A stretch of 64,000 nucleotides of DNA, taken from NCBI GenBank assembly GCA_051657715.1, contig JBOFLF010000064.1, positions 124,001 to 188,000 of the forward strand, given 5' to 3'. The DNA is from JBOFBH01 sp051657715. Lineage in GTDB: Bacteria > Actinomycetota > Actinomycetes > Actinomycetales > Angustibacteraceae. Made by a program: the position numbers and the translations under genes. Below, piece after piece: positions 1-8,468 of the stretch; position 1 is the first letter of the stretch; each line of letters begins with the position of its first letter. The notes under the pieces were generated by a model. That model made no database searches. It saw only the letters and a list, made by a program, of their open reading frames with translations, and was not told the origin of the DNA.

Positions 1-1
1 G

Positions 2-589
2 CCGTACCTGCTGCGCGCCGCCAGCCGGCTGCCCCCGCACGTCCAGCTGGTGCTGTGCGCGGGCGCCCCGGACACGCCCGACCTGCTCGCCGAGGTCCGG
101 CAGCTGATCGACGACCTGCAGGCGACCCGGGGCGATGCCGCGACGGGCGGTGGCCCAGGTGGTGGCTCGGTGGGCGGGGTGGTCTGGATCGACCGGATGC
201 TGCCCCGGGACGAGGTGATCGCGCTGCTCGGCGCTGCGACCGTGCTGGCCTGCCCGTCGGTCTACGAACCCCTCGGCATCGTCAACCTGGAGGCGATGGC
301 CTGCGCGGTCCCGGTGGTGGCGACGGCCACCGGTGGCATCCCGGAGGTGGTGGTGGACGGCGTCACCGGCCGGCTGGTGCCGGTCGAGCAGAGCGACGAC
401 GGGACCGGGACCCCTACCGATCCCGACCGGTTCGTCGCGGACCTCGCCGACGCGCTGGCCGACGTCGTCGGCCACGACCACCGAGCGCGCGCCTGGGGAG
501 CCGCCGGACGACAGCGGGCGCAAGAGGTGTTCTCCTGGTCGGCGGTCGCGGCCCGGACTGTCGAGGTCTACCGGTCGGTCGCTAGGTGA
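2..589 (+). CDS. glgA: Glycogen synthase / glycosyltransferase family 4, C-terminal part (partial at window edge)
   Basis: Only the last 195 codons are in the window; the frame is open from base 2. The segment is a GT-B C-terminal domain. It reads from a PYLLRAA helix through QLVLCAGAPDTP to CPSVYEPLGIVNLEAMAC, the nucleotide-sugar binding signature with the conserved EPLGIVNLEAM acidic motif, followed by GGIPEVV. This arrangement is typical of actinobacterial GlgA/GlgM, which uses ADP-glucose to make glycogen or maltose-1-phosphate. Nothing in the visible part separates those two activities. A Gly-rich insertion near residues 45-58 (TGGGPGGGSVGG) is unusual for the family. It ends alone; a 214-bp gap with no recognisable gene or clear terminator precedes the next gene. 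Confidence 0.85.
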   Translation, partial: PYLLRAASRLPPHVQLVLCAGAPDTPDLLAEVRQLIDDLQATRGDAATGGGPGGGSVGGVVWIDRMLPRDEVIALLGAATVLACPSVYEPLGIVNLEAMACAVPVVATATGGIPEVVVDGVTGRLVPVEQSDDGTGTPTDPDRFVADLADALADVVGHDHRARAWGAAGRQRAQEVFSWSAVAARTVEVYRSVAR

Positions 590-803
590 GGGGCTGACTA
601 ACCTGGTGGTGGCGGATCACCTGGGTCCACGGGTCGAGCGAGAGCGCGGATGGGTCGGCCGCAGCACGAGGTTTGATGGCGGGCTGGTGGTAGTGGCATC
701 GCGGCGGGTCTGACAGGCTGGCCGGGATTCGCATACCTGATTCATCCTGATTCGCCATCCAGTCGCGCCATCTACAGCCGCCAGTCCGACTCCGACGGGG
801 ACG

Positions 804-1796
804 ATGATGATCGAGGCCAAAGGCTTGACCAAGCGGTACGGCGGCACGCTCGCCGTCGACGACCTGAGCTTCACGGTGCGGCCCGGGGTGGTGACCGGAT
901 TCCTCGGACCCAACGGGGCCGGCAAGTCCACCACCATGCGGATGATCCTGGGTCTGGACCGCCCGACCCGCGGCGAGGCGTTGATCGGCGGGCAGCCCTA
1001 CCAGAAGCTTGCCGGCCCGCTGCACCGGGTCGGCGCGCTGCTGGACGCGAAGGACGTGCACCCGGGCCGGACCGCCCGTGCCCACCTGACCGCGCTGGCG
1101 CAGAGCAACGGCATCCCGACCAGCCGGGTGCCGCAGGTGCTCGAGCTGACCGGGCTGTCCGCGGTCGCGAAGAAGCGGATCACCGGCTTCTCGCTGGGCA
1201 TGTCCCAGCGGCTCGGCATCGCCGCCACCATGCTCGGCGATCCGGACGTGCTGATGTTCGATGAGCCGGTCAACGGCCTGGACCCCGAGGGCATCGTGTG
1301 GATCCGCACGTTCATGCGGGCGATGGCGGCCGAGGGACGTACCGTCCTGGTCTCCAGCCACCTGATGAGCGAGATGGCGCTGACCGCGGACCACCTGGTG
1401 GTGATCGGCCGGGGCCGGCTGCTCGCCGACGTCCCGACGCAGCAGTTCATCGCGGACAGCTCGGGCAACTGGGTGCGGGTCCGCTCTCCACATGCGGATC
1501 GGCTGGCTGCCCTGCTCACCGAGCGGGGGCTGGTGGTGCAGTCGGCGGCGGACGGATCGCTCAGCGTCCAGGACGTGACCTGCGCCCAGGTCGGCGACCT
1601 GGCCGCCGAGCACGGCCTGGCCATCCACGAACTGGTCCAGCAGCAGGCGTCCCTGGAGGAAGCCTTCATGGAGATGACCGGCGCCAGCGTCGAGTACCAC
1701 GCCGCGCCCACGTCCGCCGGCCCGTCGTCGATGACCGGGTCGGTCGGCCCGTCAGCCGGTCAGCCAGCCGCCCAGACCGAGGGAGTGAGCCGATGA
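804..1796 (+). CDS. ABC transporter ATP-binding protein (ABC-2 exporter type)
   Basis: A 330-residue nucleotide-binding subunit. Walker A is GPNGAGKST near residue 37, the signature loop is FSLGMSQRLG, Walker B is DVLMFDEPVNGLDP, and the switch His lies in VSSHLMSE. The degenerate signature without LSGGQ is common in the bacitracin/lantibiotic-type exporter ATPases (BcrA-like). Residues 300-330 form a Ser/Pro/Gly-rich tail that is probably unstructured. The gene overlaps the next one by an ATGA quartet, so ATPase and permease are translationally coupled. The substrate cannot be read from sequence; lipid-like or peptide compounds are typical of the family. Confidence 0.9.
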   Translation: MMIEAKGLTKRYGGTLAVDDLSFTVRPGVVTGFLGPNGAGKSTTMRMILGLDRPTRGEALIGGQPYQKLAGPLHRVGALLDAKDVHPGRTARAHLTALAQSNGIPTSRVPQVLELTGLSAVAKKRITGFSLGMSQRLGIAATMLGDPDVLMFDEPVNGLDPEGIVWIRTFMRAMAAEGRTVLVSSHLMSEMALTADHLVVIGRGRLLADVPTQQFIADSSGNWVRVRSPHADRLAALLTERGLVVQSAADGSLSVQDVTCAQVGDLAAEHGLAIHELVQQQASLEEAFMEMTGASVEYHAAPTSAGPSSMTGSVGPSAGQPAAQTEGVSR

Positions 1797-2647
1797 ACCA
1801 GCCGACGAGCACCGCCCCGACCACCGGTCTCGGCCCTGGCCGGACCAGCGTGAGCGCCGTCCAGCCGAGCACCGCCCGGCTCGACCGGGTGATGCTCGCC
1901 GAGCTGACCAAGCTGCGGTCGTTGCGCTCGACGCTGTGGACCCTGGTGATCCTGTTCCTCGTCACGGTGGGTTTCGCGGTACTGATCGCCGCCGTGGTGA
2001 CGAACGTCGATCCGGGTCCGGAGCAGGAGTCGGTGGCCCGCGGGGACAACCTCAGCCTGGTGTTCAGCGGGCTGGGTCTGAGCCAGCTGGCGGTGGCGGT
2101 GCTCGGCGTCTTGATGATCTCCTCGGAGTACACCACCGGCGGGATCCGGTCCACCCTGACCGCGGTTCCCCAACGCCTGCACCTGTTAGTCGCCAAGGCG
2201 GTCGTGCTGTTCGGGGTGACGTTCGGGGTCGGGTTGGTGACCGCGTTCACCGCCTTCTTCGTCGTTCAACCTATTCTGGCCACTGACAACCTGGATGTGG
2301 GGATCGGCGATCCACAGGTCTTGCGGTCCGTGGTGGGCGGGGCTCTCTACATCGCGGGCAGCGCCATGTACGGGTTCGCCTTCGGTGCGCTGATCCGCAA
2401 GTCCGCCGGTGCGATCACCACGGTGGTGGCGGTGTTGCTGGTGCTGCCCGGCCTGGTCGGTCTGATCCCCGGCTCTGTGGGGGAGACGATCCAGGAGTAC
2501 TTCGTCAGCAACGCCGGGCAGCTCATCACCCAGCCGTCGGTCGACCCGCAGGCGTTGGGTCCGTGGGTCGGGTACGGCGTCTTCACTCTCGAATGGCTGG
2601 CGCTCCTGGCGGTCGCCGGGTACCTGATGCTCCGCCGGGACGCCTGA
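1793..2647 (+). CDS. ABC-2 type transporter permease
   Basis: A 284-residue membrane subunit. After about 25 polar Thr/Pro-rich residues and the interface helix (MLAELTKLRSLRSTLW), there are about six hydrophobic segments. The first is LVILFLVTVGFAVLIAAVV and the last is LEWLALLAVAGYLML. The EYTTGGIRSTLTAVPQR motif after the second segment is a hallmark of actinobacterial ABC-2 permeases paired with BcrA-like ATPases. The start ATG at 1793 lies inside the stop of the ATPase gene; a longer upstream reading in this frame is a shadow of that gene. It should form a homodimeric exporter with the preceding protein. Confidence 0.88.
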   Translation: MNQPTSTAPTTGLGPGRTSVSAVQPSTARLDRVMLAELTKLRSLRSTLWTLVILFLVTVGFAVLIAAVVTNVDPGPEQESVARGDNLSLVFSGLGLSQLAVAVLGVLMISSEYTTGGIRSTLTAVPQRLHLLVAKAVVLFGVTFGVGLVTAFTAFFVVQPILATDNLDVGIGDPQVLRSVVGGALYIAGSAMYGFAFGALIRKSAGAITTVVAVLLVLPGLVGLIPGSVGETIQEYFVSNAGQLITQPSVDPQALGPWVGYGVFTLEWLALLAVAGYLMLRRDA

Positions 2648-2699
2648 GCGACAGGTCACGACACGACATCACGACGACGCGGCATCCCCCAACGCGACA

Positions 2700-3656
2700 T
2701 CAATCAGGGGACCGGAAGACCGAGACGGCGATCGCGTCGTTGACGACGGCGACCAGGCAACGCCGGGCGGCGTCGTCAAGGCGGCGCAAGACGTCCTCGC
2801 GACGGCCGGTCTGCCACCCGCTGAGCGTCGGGCTCTGCTGCTCGCGGGCCGTCGCCGCGACGCCGCGTATGCGCAACGCGAGGTCGGCGACTCGAATGGC
2901 CTGAGGATCCAAACCGGATGGGAGCTCCCGCAGATCAATGGCGGCCAACCGATCCCGTGCCACCTGCGCCGCGTCGGTCGACTCGCGTCCGCCCGCCAGC
3001 CTGGTTGACGAGTCGGCCGACCACCGGATCGGCGACCTGGCCGCCGATCCGGTTGGCGACCAGGTCGTCGACACCCGCGACGACATCGCCGATGGCCAGG
3101 CCCACGGTCGCGTCCCCGGCGCGGCGTCCAGATCCGCGAGGACGTCGGCGGACTGGCTGAGGACCGTTCGCAGCTGCCGCTCGGCTCCTCGGATGCCGTC
3201 GGATGGCGCTGGCGGCGCCGGCTGGCCGTCCAGCACGGACCAGCACACCTGGTGCCCCTGGTCGCCGGGTGGCCCGAACGTGGTGATCTGGGGCACCAGG
3301 ACGACGGGGGGTCCTGCGACGGCGACCAGTGCCTCGCCCGCGGCGACCGCCGCATGGTTGACCGGTGCTGGTCCGGGCAGGCCGGTGGGGTCGCCGGGCA
3401 CCGGGAGCACCAGCCGCAACGCCGACACCCCCGCCGCGCGCAGCGACGCCAGCAGGTCGATCAGGGTGCTGGGTGGTGCGCTGTCGCCGAGCGCGCTGCT
3501 CTGGCCGGCGTCCACCGTGTGGGCCTCGTCGCCGCGTTGGACAGCGTCCAGGCCGCGCTGCCGGCCCTCGGCTGGATCGCGGCCGACGTGGGGCGAGGAG
3601 GCCAGCAACGCCGGTGACCATGCGGCGAGCAGCAGGGAGCGGGGCAGCGCCGTCAC
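2700..3656 (-). CDS. Conserved actinobacterial hypothetical protein with likely internal frame disruption
   Basis: A 318-codon open frame. I recognise the N-terminal two thirds as an actinobacterial protein of unknown function: LPRSLLLAAWSPALLA at the start, then LRLVLPVPGDPTGLPGP and VVLVPQITTFGPPGD. The C-terminal part (AIRVADLALRIRGVAA onwards) also looks coding. Between about 3130 and 2990 the open frame becomes Trp/Ser/Arg-rich with GC-rich second codon positions. A neighbouring reverse frame there reads as ordinary protein (GLAIGDVVAGVDDLVANRI). This suggests one lost base followed by one gained base, giving an uninterrupted but locally scrambled frame. It is divergent from the ABC ATPase at 3798. 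Function is unknown. Confidence 0.65.
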   Translation of the reverse strand: MTALPRSLLLAAWSPALLASSPHVGRDPAEGRQRGLDAVQRGDEAHTVDAGQSSALGDSAPPSTLIDLLASLRAAGVSALRLVLPVPGDPTGLPGPAPVNHAAVAAGEALVAVAGPPVVLVPQITTFGPPGDQGHQVCWSVLDGQPAPPAPSDGIRGAERQLRTVLSQSADVLADLDAAPGTRPWAWPSAMSSRVSTTWSPTGSAARSPIRWSADSSTRLAGGRESTDAAQVARDRLAAIDLRELPSGLDPQAIRVADLALRIRGVAATAREQQSPTLSGWQTGRREDVLRRLDDAARRCLVAVVNDAIAVSVFRSPD

Positions 3657-3797
3657 GGCGTCAGGTTACGGTGCCCTAAGGTCGTGGGCCATGGGTGGCT
3701 GTCGGACGGTGCTAATGGGGGCACCGTGGCTGATCGATGTCCCGCAGCAGACCGCAGCCGTAGTGCTGGTCGGTTCTCGTCGTCGGTGCTGGTTGTC

Positions 3798-4580
3798 ATG
3801 AGTGACGTGCTCAACCTTGTGGGGGTCAGCGTCGTCCGCGGTTCCACCGCACTGCTCGACGACGTGTCCTGGGAGGTCAGCGAAGGCGAGCGGTGGGTCG
3901 TCCTGGGACCCAACGGCGCCGGCAAGACCACCCTGCTGCAGGTGGCCGCGACCCAGATGCACCCCACCATCGGGGTGGCGAGCGTCCTCGGTCACGTGTT
4001 GGGCGCGGTGGACGTCTTCGAGCTGAGACCACGGATCGGCCTGGCCAGTGCGGCGTTGGCCGAGCACATCCCCGGGACAGAGCGAGTCGGCGACGTCGTC
4101 GTCACGGCATCCTGGGCGGTCACCGGCCGCTGGGTGGAGACATACGAGCCGATCGACCACGACCGGGCACGTGACCTGCTGGGTGCCCTCGGTGTCGACC
4201 ACCTGATCGAGCGCACGTACGGGACGCTCAGCGAGGGGGAGCGCAAGCGGGTGCAGATCGCCCGTGCCCTGATGACCGACCCGGAGCTGATGCTGCTGGA
4301 CGAGCCCGCGGCCGGGCTGGACCTAGCTGGGCGGGAGGATCTGGTGCGCCGGCTCGGGATCGTCGCCGAAGACGTCCTGGCGCCCGCGCTGGTGCTGGTC
4401 ACCCACCACGTCGAGGAGATCCCGCCGCACTTCACCGACCTGCTGCTGTTGCGGTCCGGGCGGGTGGTGGCCGCCGGCCCGCTGCACACCACCTTGACCC
4501 AGGAGAACCTCGAGGCCACCTTCGGCCTGCCGCTGCTGCTCGAACGGCACGGCGACCGGTGGGGCGCCCGCGCCCGCTGA
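3798..4580 (+). CDS. Stand-alone ABC transporter ATP-binding protein
   Basis: 260 residues with Walker A GPNGAGKTT near residue 36, signature LSEGERKRVQIARAL, Walker B LMLLDEPAAGLDL and switch LVTHHVEEIPP. The VTHHVEEIP motif and a C-terminal tail ending FGLPLLLERHGDRW mark a conserved actinobacterial family. Its members are usually encoded without a membrane partner, as here: the neighbours are an unrelated hypothetical gene and a lytic transglycosylase. The start ATG was chosen because homologues begin just before the first beta strand; the frame is open 38 codons further upstream. No strong ribosome-binding site is visible. Function is unknown beyond ATP binding. Confidence 0.82.
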   Translation: MSDVLNLVGVSVVRGSTALLDDVSWEVSEGERWVVLGPNGAGKTTLLQVAATQMHPTIGVASVLGHVLGAVDVFELRPRIGLASAALAEHIPGTERVGDVVVTASWAVTGRWVETYEPIDHDRARDLLGALGVDHLIERTYGTLSEGERKRVQIARALMTDPELMLLDEPAAGLDLAGREDLVRRLGIVAEDVLAPALVLVTHHVEEIPPHFTDLLLLRSGRVVAAGPLHTTLTQENLEATFGLPLLLERHGDRWGARAR

Positions 4581-4608
4581 GCCCTGCTGGGGGTTTGCCA
4601 GCGCGGCT

Positions 4609-4627
4609 GCCGGCGACGTCTGCCGGC
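4609..4627. terminator. Weak hairpin between convergent genes
   Basis: GCCGGC, a 7-base loop, then GCCGGC again gives a 6-bp GC stem in the 114-bp gap between the converging ABC ATPase and transglycosylase genes. No T-run follows on either strand, so a bidirectional terminator role is only a possibility. Confidence 0.3.
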
Positions 4628-4694
4628 GCTCGGACCACTTCTCGGTCTCGGTAGGTGATCGAGGTGGCGTGGGTCGTGCGGGTGCGCGGGGTTG

Positions 4695-6017
4695 TCAGCG
4701 CGAGGCTGCAATGATCTGGGTCTGCACTCCGAGCACCAGGTCGACGTACCACTGGGCGCGGTTATAGCTGAACAGCGCGTCCCGGATGGTCGACGGCGAT
4801 CCGGCTCCGCTTTCGCACAGGTAGTGGGCGGCCGAGTAGATCGCGTCTGCCGGAGACCACGCGTCGGTGTCGCCGTCGCGGTCGCCGTCCACGCCGTACT
4901 GGCCGAAGGTCGCGGGCATGAATTGCATCGGGCCGATCGCGCCGGCCGAGCTGGGCCCGACGTTGCGACCGTGACCGCTCTCCACCTGGCCCACCGCGGC
5001 GAGCAGCGTCCAGTCCATCCCGGGGCAGGTGGCAGCCGCGCTGCGGTACAGCGCGAAGTAGGCGGACGGCGGTAGCTGGGCCTGGACGCCGGCGTGAGCG
5101 GAGTCCCGGGTGGCGTCAACGCCGGCCCGGGCCTGGGTCAGCGCTCGCCGGGCGGCCTCGGCCTGAGCCAGCCGCCGTGCCTGCTCGGAGAGCGCGTCCA
5201 ACCGGCGGGTGGCCTGTGCGATGAGCCGGTCGATCTGCGCCGACTCGCGGGCGATCCGGTCGGCGGTGACCACCGCCTCGGCGGCTCGCCGCTCGACGTC
5301 GGCGGACCGCCGCGCCGCCTGGGCGGCGGTGGCCGCCGCGAGCTGGGCCTCGGCGTCGGTCGCGGCGAGCAGCTGGCGGACGCCGAGCACCCGCACCGCG
5401 AGGTCGCCGACGTCCCGGGACGCCATCACGTGATCGACGAGCCCGAGTGGCCCGCCGGCGGCGTACAGGGCGCGGGCCGCCGACCCGGTGCGGTCCTGAG
5501 CCTGCTGGGCGGCCCGAACGGTGTCGCCCACCTCTTGGGTTGCCAGCACGCTGTCGGCGGTGGTGATCCCCACCCGGGACACCGCGTCGGTGTATCGCCG
5601 CTGCGCGGTGCGCAGCTTCGCCGCCAGCTCGGCGACCTCCAGCGCCGCGGACCGGGCCTCGCGGCGGGCGTCCGCGGCAGAGCCTTCGGGCTGCTCGCGA
5701 CGGGTGTCGTCGGCGTGGGCGGCGAGTCCGGGGACGGCTACCAGGACCGACCCGAGCAGCAGTGTCAAGATCACCACCCGCCCCCACGCGCGGGTGGTCC
5801 GACTCGCGGTGGCGGTCTGAAGCCCCCACCGCCGCCCCGCGCGGGAATCACCGGACGTGCGGGCAGTCGGTGGCGTGCGGGCAGCGGGTGACACCCGAGC
5901 AGGCGAGGATTTCCGGGCAGACAACAGCGTCCGGGCAGGCAAGGGCATGTCGGGGTGGTCGGCCGGCTTCGACGGTGACTTGACCGGTGGCCGGCCTGGT
6001 CGACACGATCGGCGCAC
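4695..6017 (-). CDS. Secreted lytic transglycosylase with coiled-coil region
   Basis: The C-terminal ~110 residues are an SLT (GH23-like) domain. It contains the CPGMDWTLLAAVGQVESGHG segment with the catalytic Glu in VESGHG, then GAIGPMQFMPATF and a DGDRDGDTDAWSPADAIYSAA stretch typical of MltB/RipA-associated actinobacterial transglycosylases. It should cleave peptidoglycan outside the membrane. A hydrophobic export segment (VVILTLLLGSVLVAVPGLAAHA) is followed by ~200 residues of Ala/Arg/Glu-rich helical coiled coil. The true start is uncertain. Tandem GTG codons right before the hydrophobic segment (near 5778) would give a compact signal peptide, whereas the long N-terminus runs through an 18-bp repeat tract and is probably not translated. 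Confidence 0.85.
   Translation of the reverse strand: MRRSCRPGRPPVKSPSKPADHPDMPLPARTLLSARKSSPARVSPAARTPPTARTSGDSRAGRRWGLQTATASRTTRAWGRVVILTLLLGSVLVAVPGLAAHADDTRREQPEGSAADARREARSAALEVAELAAKLRTAQRRYTDAVSRVGITTADSVLATQEVGDTVRAAQQAQDRTGSAARALYAAGGPLGLVDHVMASRDVGDLAVRVLGVRQLLAATDAEAQLAAATAAQAARRSADVERRAAEAVVTADRIARESAQIDRLIAQATRRLDALSEQARRLAQAEAARRALTQARAGVDATRDSAHAGVQAQLPPSAYFALYRSAAATCPGMDWTLLAAVGQVESGHGRNVGPSSAGAIGPMQFMPATFGQYGVDGDRDGDTDAWSPADAIYSAAHYLCESGAGSPSTIRDALFSYNRAQWYVDLVLGVQTQIIAASR
5856..5945. repeat. Five degenerate 18-bp tandem units
   Basis: Units at 5856, 5874, 5892, 5910 and 5928 share a core resembling CGNGCGGGCAG at constant 18-bp spacing, with increasing divergence. They lie in the divergent region between the transglycosylase export segment and the NfeD-like gene. 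See the finding on tandem duplications at gene ends. Confidence 0.65.
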
Positions 6018-6069
6018 CCTGCCGGGCGGATTGTCCGGTCACCCCGGGACACCTCGAAGGACGTGCACG

Positions 6070-6579
6070 ATGAGCAGGCTCAGCGATCCGACGGTGCTCG
6101 CCTGGTTGGGGCTGGCGCTCGTCCTGGCCGCGATCGAGGTGGCCACGCTCAGCTTCGTCTTCCTGATGCTCGCCGGGTCGGCGCTCGCTGGCGCCGGCGT
6201 CGCGGCGGCCGGGGCGCCGTTCCCCGCACAGGTGGTGGTGTCAGTGGTCGCCGGGATGCTGCTGCTCGGGGTGTTGCGTCCGCTGCTGGTCCGGCGGACC
6301 AGGCCCGGTTCCCCGTCGTTGACCGGCACGGCCGCGCTGGTCGGTCGCACGGCGTGGGTGCTGGAGACCGTCACCGAGGCAGATGGCAGGATCAAGCTCA
6401 GCGGCGAGGTCTGGTCGGCCCGTCTCGCGCGCGACGGACTGCCTGGCGACGGCGACCCGGGCGTCACGTCCGTGAGCCCCGGTCAGGTGGTTCAGGTGAT
6501 CGCTATCGAGGGAGCCACCGCCGTCGTCACGGCCGGGCCGCGACAGCAGATCGGGTCACAACAGGAAGGCACACCATGA
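6070..6579 (+). CDS. NfeD-like membrane protein
   Basis: 169 residues: two or three hydrophobic helices in the first ~80 residues (LAWLGLALVLAAIEVA, FVFLMLAGSALAGAGVA, VVVSVVAGMLLLGVLRPLL), then a C-terminal OB-fold (GTAALVGRTAWVLETV ... VVQVIAIEGATAVV). This is the short NfeD1b form that accompanies stomatin-like proteins and is thought to act in membrane quality control or microdomain organisation. The start ATG fits the first hydrophobic segment; the frame is open upstream only through the repeat tract. Its stop overlaps the stomatin start by ATGA, so the two are coupled. Confidence 0.88.
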   Translation: MSRLSDPTVLAWLGLALVLAAIEVATLSFVFLMLAGSALAGAGVAAAGAPFPAQVVVSVVAGMLLLGVLRPLLVRRTRPGSPSLTGTAALVGRTAWVLETVTEADGRIKLSGEVWSARLARDGLPGDGDPGVTSVSPGQVVQVIAIEGATAVVTAGPRQQIGSQQEGTP

Positions 6580-7727
6580 GCGGCGGGGCAACCCTGTTGA
6601 TCGTCCTGGCCCTGCTGGTGCTGTTCGCGGTGGTGGTGATCGCCCGGACGATCCGGATCGTGCCGCAGGCGACGGCGATCATCGTGGAGCGGCTGGGCCG
6701 CTACTCGCGGACGCTGGAGGCGGGACTGCACCTGCTGGTGCCGTTCATCGACCGGCCCCGGGCCACCGTGGACATGCGCGAGCAGGTCGTGTCGTTCCCT
6801 CCGCAGCCGGTGATCACCTCGGACAACCTGGTGGTGTCCATCGACACCGTCATCTACTTCCAGGTGACCAACCCCAAGGGGGCGGTGTACGAGATCGCCA
6901 ACTACATCCAGGGCATCGAGCAGCTCACCGTGACCACGCTGCGGAACGTCATCGGGTCGCTGGACTTGGAGCAGACGCTCACTAGCCGGGACCAGATCAA
7001 CGGCCAGCTGCGCGGTGTGCTGGACGAGGCGACCGGCAAGTGGGGCATCCGGGTGAACCGGGTGGAGCTGAAGGCGATCGACCCGCCGGCCTCGGTGCAG
7101 GACTCGATGGAGAAGCAGATGCGCGCCGAGCGCGACCGTCGGGCCGCGATCCTGACCGCGGAGGGTGTCAAGCAGTCCGCGATCCTGACCGCGGAGGGTG
7201 AGAAGCAGTCCTCGATCCTGCGTGCCGAGGGCCAGGCGCAGGCGGCGATCCTGTCCGCGCAGGGTGAGGCTCGGGCGATCACCCGGGTGTTCGACGCCAT
7301 CCACCGCGGGAACCCGGACCAGAAGCTGCTGGCGTACCAGTACCTGCAGATGCTGCCCCAGATCGCCCGCGGCGACGCGAACAAGCTGTGGATCGTGCCG
7401 AGCGAGCTGGGTGATGCGCTGAAGGGCCTCGGTGGGGTCCTGGGTGAGCTACGCCGCCACCCTGGCTCGGACGGCGAGCCGGGCACCGTACCGACGAGCA
7501 CCCCCCCGATGGACCAGCCAGCGCCGGTCGCCGACGAGCCCGCGGAGGCATCCAGCCTCTTGGGCGACGCCACCTTGCAGGATCCGACCGAGGCGCTGGC
7601 CCAGGCCCGCAGGGAGGCGGCCGGAGCCAGCGCCGAGGCCGAAGGTGCGGCCACCCGGCGTCGCCTGCGGGCACCGCGCCCGAACGACCAGCCTGACCCC
7701 GGCGGGCCACCCCCGGGTCCGAGCTAA
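6576..7727 (+). CDS. SPFH/stomatin (band 7) family protein
   Basis: 383 residues. One N-terminal membrane helix (LLIVLALLVLFAVVVIA) leads into an SPFH domain: RIVPQATAIIVERLGRYSRT, LVPFIDRP, DMREQVVSFPPQPVIT, and the RDQINGQLRGVLDEAT segment. A helical oligomerisation stretch follows, built of consecutive AILTAEG-type repeats at residues ~190-230. The last ~90 residues are Pro/Ala/Glu-rich and likely disordered. With the overlapping NfeD gene it forms the classic NfeD-stomatin pair, an inner-membrane scaffold often associated with protease control. No protease gene is adjacent here. Confidence 0.92.
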   Translation: MSGGATLLIVLALLVLFAVVVIARTIRIVPQATAIIVERLGRYSRTLEAGLHLLVPFIDRPRATVDMREQVVSFPPQPVITSDNLVVSIDTVIYFQVTNPKGAVYEIANYIQGIEQLTVTTLRNVIGSLDLEQTLTSRDQINGQLRGVLDEATGKWGIRVNRVELKAIDPPASVQDSMEKQMRAERDRRAAILTAEGVKQSAILTAEGEKQSSILRAEGQAQAAILSAQGEARAITRVFDAIHRGNPDQKLLAYQYLQMLPQIARGDANKLWIVPSELGDALKGLGGVLGELRRHPGSDGEPGTVPTSTPPMDQPAPVADEPAEASSLLGDATLQDPTEALAQARREAAGASAEAEGAATRRRLRAPRPNDQPDPGGPPPGPS

Positions 7728-7730
7728 GGG

Positions 7731-7761
7731 GCCACGGTCTGGTCGGCCGGTCCGTCGTGGC
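7731..7761. terminator. Inverted repeat between convergent stomatin and membrane-protein genes
   Basis: GCCACGG and CCGTCGTGGC form an imperfect hairpin, centred on a GGTCGGCCGG segment, immediately after the stomatin stop and just before the end of the converging gene at 7769. No T-tract is present, as is usual in GC-rich genomes, so assignment as a bidirectional terminator is tentative. Confidence 0.4.
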
Positions 7762-7768
7762 GAGTGGG

Positions 7769-8434
7769 CTAGCCGGCGTCCACCTCACGGTCGAACGGTG
7801 GCCGGCGGACCAGGTGCAGCAGGACGCCGAGAACCGTGATGAGTGCGGCTCCGGCGAGCGCGCTGTCCTGGTGCCAGGTGTTCGGGACGACCGGCCAGGC
7901 CCACAATCCGTGATCCCACAGGTTCGACGTCGTGGGTACCTGACCCAGGACGTAGACCAGCGCCACGTAGGTGAGCGGCAGGCTCCAGGACCGGCGAACC
8001 CCGACCACCGACGCGGTCGCCACGCTCAGGCCGATCAGCCCGACGGCGGTCACCAGCACCGCCTCGGGCAACCCCGGCCGATCCGTCCAGAGCGCGGCTA
8101 GCACCAGCGGCACGACCGCCCCGGTGGTCACCGCGCCGAGGAAGGCGGCTCGCCACCGCCGGGTCAGCCGAGGTGTCGACGCCTCCAGCTCCTCGCTGGC
8201 GCTGCCGAGGCAGCGCACCGCCAGCGTGGCCGCGACGAAGCTGGCGAACAACGCGACCACTACCGGCGCCGGCCGGCCGATGGCGGGCAGCCAGTCCCAG
8301 ACCTTGGGGGTGGACGCGAGGGAAACGGTGGCGGCGGTGACGAGCACCCCGGCGGCAACTCCGGGGATGCCGCGAGCACGTGCGAGCAGCAGACTGGGAC
8401 GTGTTGGTCGGGCACCGCCCGGTCGTCCGGCCAT
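7769..8434 (-). CDS. Hypothetical integral membrane protein
   Basis: 221 residues with about five hydrophobic segments (GVAAGVLVTAATVSLA, PVVVALFASFVAATLAV, FLGAVTTGAVVPLVLAAL, AVLVTAVGLIGLSVATASVVG and a last one near residue 195). A short soluble loop after segment two carries a charged ASEELEASTPRLTRRWR stretch. I do not recognise a family. It is encoded 34 bp downstream of the ABC permease on the same strand and may be the last gene of the sigma/ABC operon, possibly an additional membrane component of that system. Confidence 0.6.
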   Translation of the reverse strand: MAGRPGGARPTRPSLLLARARGIPGVAAGVLVTAATVSLASTPKVWDWLPAIGRPAPVVVALFASFVAATLAVRCLGSASEELEASTPRLTRRWRAAFLGAVTTGAVVPLVLAALWTDRPGLPEAVLVTAVGLIGLSVATASVVGVRRSWSLPLTYVALVYVLGQVPTTSNLWDHGLWAWPVVPNTWHQDSALAGAALITVLGVLLHLVRRPPFDREVDAG

Positions 8435-8468
8435 CAGCTCGGGCCGCCGGGCGAGCCTGCGGTCCGGT

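Noticed and set aside
4581..4694. Possible small RNA or gene between convergent genes
   Set aside because: Only a short GC hairpin is seen; there is no coding frame and no terminator-like T-run.
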